A DNA stretch of 64,000 nt from Psoroptes ovis (lineage: Eukaryota; Arthropoda; Arachnida; Sarcoptiformes; Psoroptidae): the NCBI GenBank assembly GCA_002943765.1, contig PQWQ01000003.1:1612001-1676000 (forward strand), read 5' to 3'. The notes beneath the pieces were generated by a model that had not been told where the DNA came from, did not search any database, and saw only the letters and a program-made list of their open reading frames with translations. Below are positions 58,736 through 64,000 of the stretch, piece by piece (positions within the stretch are counted from its first letter, which is position 1; every line of letters begins with the position of its first letter). The translations under genes and the position numbers were made by a program.

Positions 58736-58954
58736 TCATTTTTTCTTACGATATTCTTTACTACTGGATGATGAACCCTTGACACCAACGCCACCGCTTA
58801 CGCCACCTTTTATTGATCCTCGATCATAACCTCTACTGCTGCTGCTGCAGCCACCCATAACTCTTCTTCCGCTACCTCCTCTTCCTCTGCCAAAGATTAA
58901 AACACCGCCGCCGCTGCTGCCACGAAATTTCAATGTATTTATGTCACATTTCAC
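58736..58954 (-). CDS. Possible small glycine/serine-rich basic protein
   Basis: 72 codons: MKCDINTLKFRGSSGGGVLI, then an RG/GG-rich stretch (FGRGRGGSGRRVMGG), Ser runs, GGVSGGVGVKG, and a basic end SSSKEYRKKK. RGG-like repeats suggest RNA binding, but this is composition only. In its favour are a TATA box 125 bp upstream of the ATG, a CCAAT box and an NRF1-like site in order on the same strand, and a base composition much richer in G+C than its surroundings. Against it are the low complexity, the absence of a recognisable fold and no clear polyadenylation signal. No family is recognised. Confidence 0.4.
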   Translation of the reverse strand: MKCDINTLKFRGSSGGGVLIFGRGRGGSGRRVMGGCSSSSRGYDRGSIKGGVSGGVGVKGSSSSSKEYRKKK

Positions 58955-59078
58955 GAATTGGATTTATTAAAAAATACAAAACAATTGGATAATTTGGAAT
59001 TTATTTTATTTATTTTTTAATTTAACATATCAAAATTAACATTAAGAACAACCGTGATTTTTTGGTCAGTTGTGTGAG

Positions 59079-59185
59079 CTTTTATACCTAGATTTGTTGT
59101 CATAATATTTTTCAACTGACATTTTTGTCTTAGCCAATCATGTTGTTTATTTTTGATTATTGCGCTATTTTTTGTGCGCATGCGT
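59079..59185 (-). promoter_or_regulatory. Putative TATA/CCAAT/NRF1-like promoter for the Gly-rich gene
   Basis: On the minus strand: GGTATAAAAGC (TATA core 59079-59086), an inverted CCAAT box (plus CCAAT at 59134-59138), and TGCGCATGCGTA-like NRF1 motif (59174-59185, one mismatch to the consensus). Order and spacing fit a polymerase II promoter reading toward 58954. Confidence 0.45.
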
Positions 59186-61047
59186 ATTGATTATTTTCCA
59201 ACGGATTTTTCACATACGTGACATTTATACAAATTAATAAGTTCAATCAAGAATCTCTTTGACATTCAATCGGAAGAAAAGTAAATCAAACAAACAAGCA
59301 TTTATTTCATTCCATATTCCATTTTTTTTCCAATTCTTGGATCGATATGAATATTTGATATAATGACATTAATACTAAGAGAAACATTTACATTGCTTTC
59401 AATCATTTTGAAAGATTTGAAAACAAGAAGCTTTGAATTCGAAGAAGAAATTTCAAAGAGATTCCAAAGAAATTCAAGAAAATGGTGCGAATTTTAGAAA
59501 TTCAAAATAAAAAATATTAAATCCAAAGAGATCGATAATAAAACAAACAAACAAATATTTATACAATGATATACTTTGAATTTGAGATCACAACGACACA
59601 TGCAAATACACACACACACACACGAAATGCCACGGGATCCATCGATTCAAATGATTTAATGAATATGAATATATGAGAAAACTGCTTCGGGATTCACGAC
59701 AATTTGAAACAAAATTGAAAAAAATTGAATTGAATTGAAAAATCCATTTGAATGTTTTTGTTGTGCGAATGCATTTGTTTGTATGTATGTTTGTATTATA
59801 CACATTATCAAATCATTTGAAATTTTGTATTCGATTCAAAAATAATAATAATAATAATGGGAAAAATGTATTGAATTGAATTGAAATGATAAATGGTATG
59901 AAAATATTGGAAAAATATTCAAAATTTCCATTATCATTGATTCATTCACCATTTAAAATTCATTTGTATTACCATTTATTCATGTTGCCATTGATTCGTA
60001 TTATCATTGATTCATTCATTCCGATTACCATCGATTCATTTTGCCATTGATTTCAATATTATCATTGAATGTTCATGAACATCTATGAATAGATTTGTTT
60101 CGAATTGTTTTTTTTTCATTTGAACAATTTATAAAAATGACAATTTTTTCCTTTTTTGGTAAAAAAATAAATAAATGGCTAATATTACAAATATATGAAT
60201 TGATTTATATTATTGATATAATTTGAAAATTTGAAACATAGAAATATATTTGAATGAATAAATAAATATTTATTTTAAATCATTATCATCATATAATATT
60301 TCAATAATATGTATTAAACAATAATAATAATGGTAATAATAACAATAACAACTTAACAATAAAAATATTTAGATTTGATTTGATTTTTATTTAGGATGTT
60401 TTATCGTTTTTATATTTATTGTTCGTTCTTTCGTGTATGTATTGATCTGAGACTTTTTTTCAAATGTTTCAAAGTAAATTAATCGTATTAATCGCATTAA
60501 TCGTCGAACAATACAACAAATACATCGACATTGAACTTTGAATTATCTGTTTGTTTGTGTATTTGCTGGTGTTTTTAATATGTGCTTCATGATGTTATTA
60601 TCATCAATTGTAAACATTTGAATAATGATTAATTGATGATTTGAATATTCTCATTTTCAAAATGGATTATCATCAATAGATTTATTGTTTTTGGTTTGAG
60701 AATTTTTGAAAATTCAAAATTAAAATTTTCAAAGCGATTCAACTCCTATCTGTTGGCTTTGATTTGAAGTTATTTTTTGAATTATTTTTCTGATTTTGAT
60801 TTTGATTTCTTATCGCAAATTTTTCTTGCTTCGACATGAAAAACAACAGGAACAATTTGCATCAATAACAACTTGATTAATCAAATCTTTAAAATGTTTT
60901 GATTAATTTTGATATTTTTCATACTTAGATAATTTGTTTTCATTTTTTTCTAGTATTTTGTATGAATGTCATCAGAAGCTCATGAAAAATCAATGAATTG
61001 ATTATTTGATCATATTAAAAGCCATCATTTATGCATCATCTATAATT
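59186..61047. other. Spacer before the SDR array
   Basis: AT-rich simple sequence, including a CA run at 59609-59622 and imperfect TGCCATTGATTC/TATCATTGATTC repeats at about 59985-60070. No gene is recognised. The promoter of the first SDR must lie at its right end. Confidence 0.5.
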
Positions 61048-62068
61048 ATGTACATGTCTATGTTCTTTTTTTCCATAGGTGCTGGAACAACAATTGCAAT
61101 CATATTGTTACGTTTAATAATGTTCATATGGAATAATTTTAATTATAAATGTTTTCAATGGGATACCAATAATGGACGAAATTGGGCTGTTATCACTGGA
61201 CATCTAAATGATAGTAATGTTTCGTTTGAATTTGCACGACAATTAGCATCGAAAGGTTATAATTTAATGTTAATCGTAACGATCGATGATGAACAAAAAA
61301 TTGAAAAATGTAAACAATTAATTATGAATGAATATCCACATGTACAGATTAGAGTGTTGACGATTGATTTTCAACAAAAAGACCTGTGGAATATAATTGA
61401 AAATTTCCTAAATGAAATCAACATCAACAATATTTATGTTTTGGTCAATAATTTTAATTATTATCCAGATAAATATCAACAACAAAAGCAAATAGATGAT
61501 AATAATAATGTACAAAATGAAAATGATTATGATTATTTGAAAATAATTGATACGAATATTATTTCAATGATACGTATGACTGAATTAATATTACCGGCCA
61601 TGATTTCCAATCAAAATGGTTTAATCATAAACATTTCATCCATTATTCAATTACATATGAATCCATCAATTTTATATGATACGACCAAGGTACATAATAG
61701 ATTAATCAATCAATTACTTACAAATATTGATTGTATTTTCATTTCTATTTTTTTTTTAGTTTGAAAAATACAAATATTATCAATCATTTATATCATATTA
61801 TTCGAATGGCCTGTACAATGAATGTAAATCCAATAATCTATTGATTTATTTACTAACACCTGGTACTTTATCGACTAGCCTGTGTGCAAGAGAAACAATG
61901 AAACCAAACATAATGTTACCGTCATCAAGGCGTTATGTACAGAATGTAATTCAAAAAATTAATTGGGACACTAAGGAAACCAATGGTTATCTACCATCAT
62001 TTTTGACAACAATTATTTTATCATTGATCGATCTTACAAAAAATATACGTCAAAAATTTTTAAAATAA
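61048..62068 (+). CDS. HSD17B12-like SDR, divergent copy
   Basis: Short-chain dehydrogenase related to the ER very-long-chain 3-ketoacyl-CoA reductase / 17-beta-HSD12. Exons 61048-61689 and 61760-62068 (70-bp intron, phase 0) give 316 residues, about the family length. The start MYMSMFFFSIGAGTTIAI was chosen because it supplies the family's N-terminal membrane segment. The catalytic set is present: Asn in IIDTNIISM, Ser in INISS, and Tyr/Lys in YDTTK. The dinucleotide-binding glycine motif is lost (TGHLNDSNVSF where the neighbour has TGSTDGIGYEF) and NNVG is changed to NNFN. A seven- to eight-residue insertion follows the intron. Probably a diverged or decaying paralogue, possibly with altered cofactor use. 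The next gene downstream is a better-preserved relative. Confidence 0.75.
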
Positions 62069-62306
62069 TTAATTATGGGTATTTTTGATATACAAATACA
62101 TAGTTGAAAATGTCAGTGGTAGTGATATAGTTTTATGTTAAGATGATTAGCATCAATATTTAGATTTGTTGTTGCTAAGTGCTGCTGCTTTTGTTTATTT
62201 TGGCTGTTTTTTGCTTCAATTTTTTATTTAAATTCTAAAATTAAAAGATATTCACTCATTTACCAAGTACCCATCAAACGTATGGATTAAAAATCAATCA
62301 ATAAAA

Positions 62307-63266
62307 ATGAATTTGTTGATAATAATTGTAATAATATTTTTATTAATCCGTATATTCTTCCATTTTTGGAATTATTGGAACCGTCGTCAATTTGAATGGA
62401 ATACACGTGATGGAAAATGTTGGGCAGTCATCACTGGATCAACTGATGGTATTGGTTATGAGTTTGCCAGACAATTAGCGCTTAAAGGTTATAATATTAT
62501 GATGATTAGTCGTAATGAAGAAAAATTGGCTAGGAAACGACAAATGATTTTGAATGAATGTCAAAATAAATCGATTGAAATTCGTACGTTGGCCATTGAT
62601 TTTAAATTCACAAATTACACTGATAAATTGAAACAGTTTCTAGATACGGATACAAATGATATTACAGTTTTGGTGAATAATGTCGGTACTGCACCATCAC
62701 CTAATCAAGTAAAATATTCCCATGAAGAATCTTTTGATCTTCACTTAGAATTAATAAATGTCAATAATGTTAGTGCCATACAAATGACTGATTTAATATT
62801 GCCATCGATGATTTCCAAAAGAAATGGTCTCATAATTAATGTATCATCATTTGCCAGTATTCATCCAACGCCATTAATCAGTGTTTATGGTGCAACCAAA
62901 TCATTTCTAACACATTATTCACGATCATTATTCACTGAAATAGAACGTTTTAATGTGTTGGTATTTTTGCTTACACCTGCATCTGTTTGCACAAATTTGT
63001 ATCGACAAGAAACACCAACATATTTTGCTCCCGATGCTCGAACTTATGTTGAAAAAGCATTGAAAACAATCAATTGGACACAACCTGAAGATTATGGCTA
63101 TCGGCCGCATACATACGCTTCTTATCTTTTCTTTATAATCGAATGGATTTTTGGTTGGCGTATCAAAACAAAAATTATTGATAATATTGTCAGAAATACG
63201 ATAGTCCATGAATCAGTCAATGTTCGAAATTTATTACATAATCTTCTACTCCTAAACAAAGACTAA
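62307..63266 (+). CDS. HSD17B12-like SDR, intact copy
   Basis: 319 residues in one exon. An N-terminal membrane helix (LLIIIVIIFLLIRIFFHFW) is followed by a classical SDR fold: TGSTDGIG cofactor motif, VLVNNVGTAPS, Asn in LINVNNVSA, Ser in INVSS, and YGATK with catalytic Tyr and Lys. The GYRPHTYASY C-terminal region is family-like. The expected role is NADPH-dependent reduction of 3-ketoacyl-CoA in fatty-acid elongation at the ER, or a related steroid/lipid substrate. It lacks the intron present at the YDTTK site of the upstream copy and the C-terminal di-lysine of the vertebrate enzyme. AATAAA follows at 63318-63323. Confidence 0.88.
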   Translation: MNLLIIIVIIFLLIRIFFHFWNYWNRRQFEWNTRDGKCWAVITGSTDGIGYEFARQLALKGYNIMMISRNEEKLARKRQMILNECQNKSIEIRTLAIDFKFTNYTDKLKQFLDTDTNDITVLVNNVGTAPSPNQVKYSHEESFDLHLELINVNNVSAIQMTDLILPSMISKRNGLIINVSSFASIHPTPLISVYGATKSFLTHYSRSLFTEIERFNVLVFLLTPASVCTNLYRQETPTYFAPDARTYVEKALKTINWTQPEDYGYRPHTYASYLFFIIEWIFGWRIKTKIIDNIVRNTIVHESVNVRNLLHNLLLLNKD

Positions 63267-63317
63267 TTATCATTTTTATAATTTTTTCGATGATACCTGA
63301 TAAGATTCATTATTCAA

Positions 63318-63323
63318 AATAAA
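63318..63323 (+). terminator. Polyadenylation signal of the intact SDR
   Basis: AATAAA 52 bp after the stop codon, just before the duplicated block begins. Confidence 0.5.
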
Positions 63324-63345
63324 TTCTAAAGGTTATTTTTCTCAG

Positions 63346-63475
63346 TTATCATCATCAAGACGTTATGTGCAGAATGTAACTCTAAAAATTAATGGTGACT
63401 CAAAAGAAACCAATGGCTATTTACCATCATTTATAACAACAATCATTTTATCATTGATATGATTATGGATTTTTA
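63346..63475 (+). pseudogene. Relic of an SDR 3' exon
   Basis: Matches the last part of the first SDR copy (RRYVQNV, KETNGYLPSF and TTIILSLI are shared) but has no upstream exon and stops early (TGA after LSLI). The following non-coding DNA also matches the spacer at 62090-62305, so it marks the left edge of a duplicated block. Confidence 0.8.
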
Positions 63476-63691
63476 TATAAAAAATACATCGTTTAAAATG
63501 TCAGTGGTAGCGATATAGTTTTATGTTAAGACGACTAACATCAATATTTTCATTTGTTGTTACTAAGTGCTGCTGCTTTCATTTATTTTGGTTGTTTTAT
63601 CTAATTTTTTATTTAAATTCTAAAATTGAACAATATTCACTCATTTACAAAGTACCGGCCAAATATATCGACTAAAAATCAATCAATAAAA

Positions 63692-64000
63692 ATGAATTTG
63701 TTTATAATAATTGTAATGATTTTTTTATTAATACGTATATTTTTCTATTTTTGGATTTATTTTAATCGTCGTCAATTTGAATGGAATACACGTGATGGAA
63801 AATGTTGGGCAGTCATCACTGGATCAACTGATGGTATTGGTTATGAATTTGCCAGACAATTAGCGCTTAAAGGTTATAATATTATGATGATTAGTCGTAA
63901 TGAAGAAAAATTAGCTAGAAAACGACAAATGATTCTGAATGAATGTCAAAATAAATCGATTGAAATTCGTACATTGGTCATTGATTTTAAACATACTAAT
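63692..64000 (+). CDS. HSD17B12-like SDR, third copy (runs off the window)
   Basis: Starts MNLFIIIVMIFLLIRIFFYF and continues QFEWNTRDGKCWAVITGSTD with the intact TGSTDGIG motif, nearly identical to the copy at 62307. First differences are conservative changes in the membrane helix and LVIDFKHTN versus LAIDFKFTN. No stop codon is seen in the 103 codons visible. The high identity, extending into the 5' flank, shows a recent tandem duplication. Confidence 0.88.
   Translation, partial: MNLFIIIVMIFLLIRIFFYFWIYFNRRQFEWNTRDGKCWAVITGSTDGIGYEFARQLALKGYNIMMISRNEEKLARKRQMILNECQNKSIEIRTLVIDFKHTN

Overview
This window is eukaryotic nuclear DNA: strongly AT-rich, with short spliceosomal introns (57-70 bp inside several genes), a U2 snRNA gene, a nuclear tRNA and dense trinucleotide and tetranucleotide simple repeats. 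The protein families, the compact introns and the low-complexity Asn/Asp/His-rich proteins suggest a small-genome arthropod; an acariform (astigmatid, dust-mite-like) mite is my best guess. That placement is inference, since no database search was possible.

Region by region: (1) 1-1166 (+) holds the 3' part of a casein kinase I gamma gene. (2) 3503-3691 (+) is a U2 snRNA gene, followed by an unexplained triple-hairpin element ending in a T7 run. (3) CHMP2A/Vps2 (4141-4845, +) and TFIP11 (5167-7668, -) form a convergent housekeeping pair. (4) 10848-15332 (+) is a seven-exon nicotinic acetylcholine receptor alpha-type subunit with a tRNA-Arg(ACG) gene antisense in its last intron. (5) 15524-24479 (-) is modelled as a two-exon, low-complexity C2H2 zinc-finger protein whose 6.2-kb intron carries a non-autonomous hAT element with an exact 8-bp target duplication. 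(6) 25540-30290 is a retroelement graveyard: a BEL-like remnant inserted inside a Ty3/Gypsy-like gag on the minus strand, then a Copia element lacking protease and reverse transcriptase on the plus strand. (7) 30.3-56.8 kb is almost gene-free, apart from a 173-bp hAT MITE and a possible small two-exon membrane-protein gene on the minus strand. (8) 56798-57991 (+) is a TMEM68-like acyltransferase. (9) 58736-58954 (-) is a possible glycine-rich small protein gene with its own TATA/CCAAT/NRF1-like promoter. (10) 61048-64000 (+) is a tandem array of HSD17B12-like short-chain dehydrogenases: one divergent copy, one intact copy, a relic of a 3' end, and a third copy running off the window.

The genes do not form a pathway. 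They are independent eukaryotic units: kinase signalling, splicing (U2 and TFIP11), ESCRT-III, synaptic transmission and lipid metabolism. The lipid genes at the right end (TMEM68-like acyltransferase and 3-ketoacyl-CoA-reductase-like SDRs) are neighbours that both act on ER lipids, but nothing shows co-regulation.

The observations I would check first are: the structured element beside U2; the nested BEL-in-Gypsy insertion, whose removal re-opens the interrupted gag frame; the two hAT elements with perfect TIRs and TSDs; the receptor's unusual pore and agonist-site residues; and the recent SDR segmental duplication.
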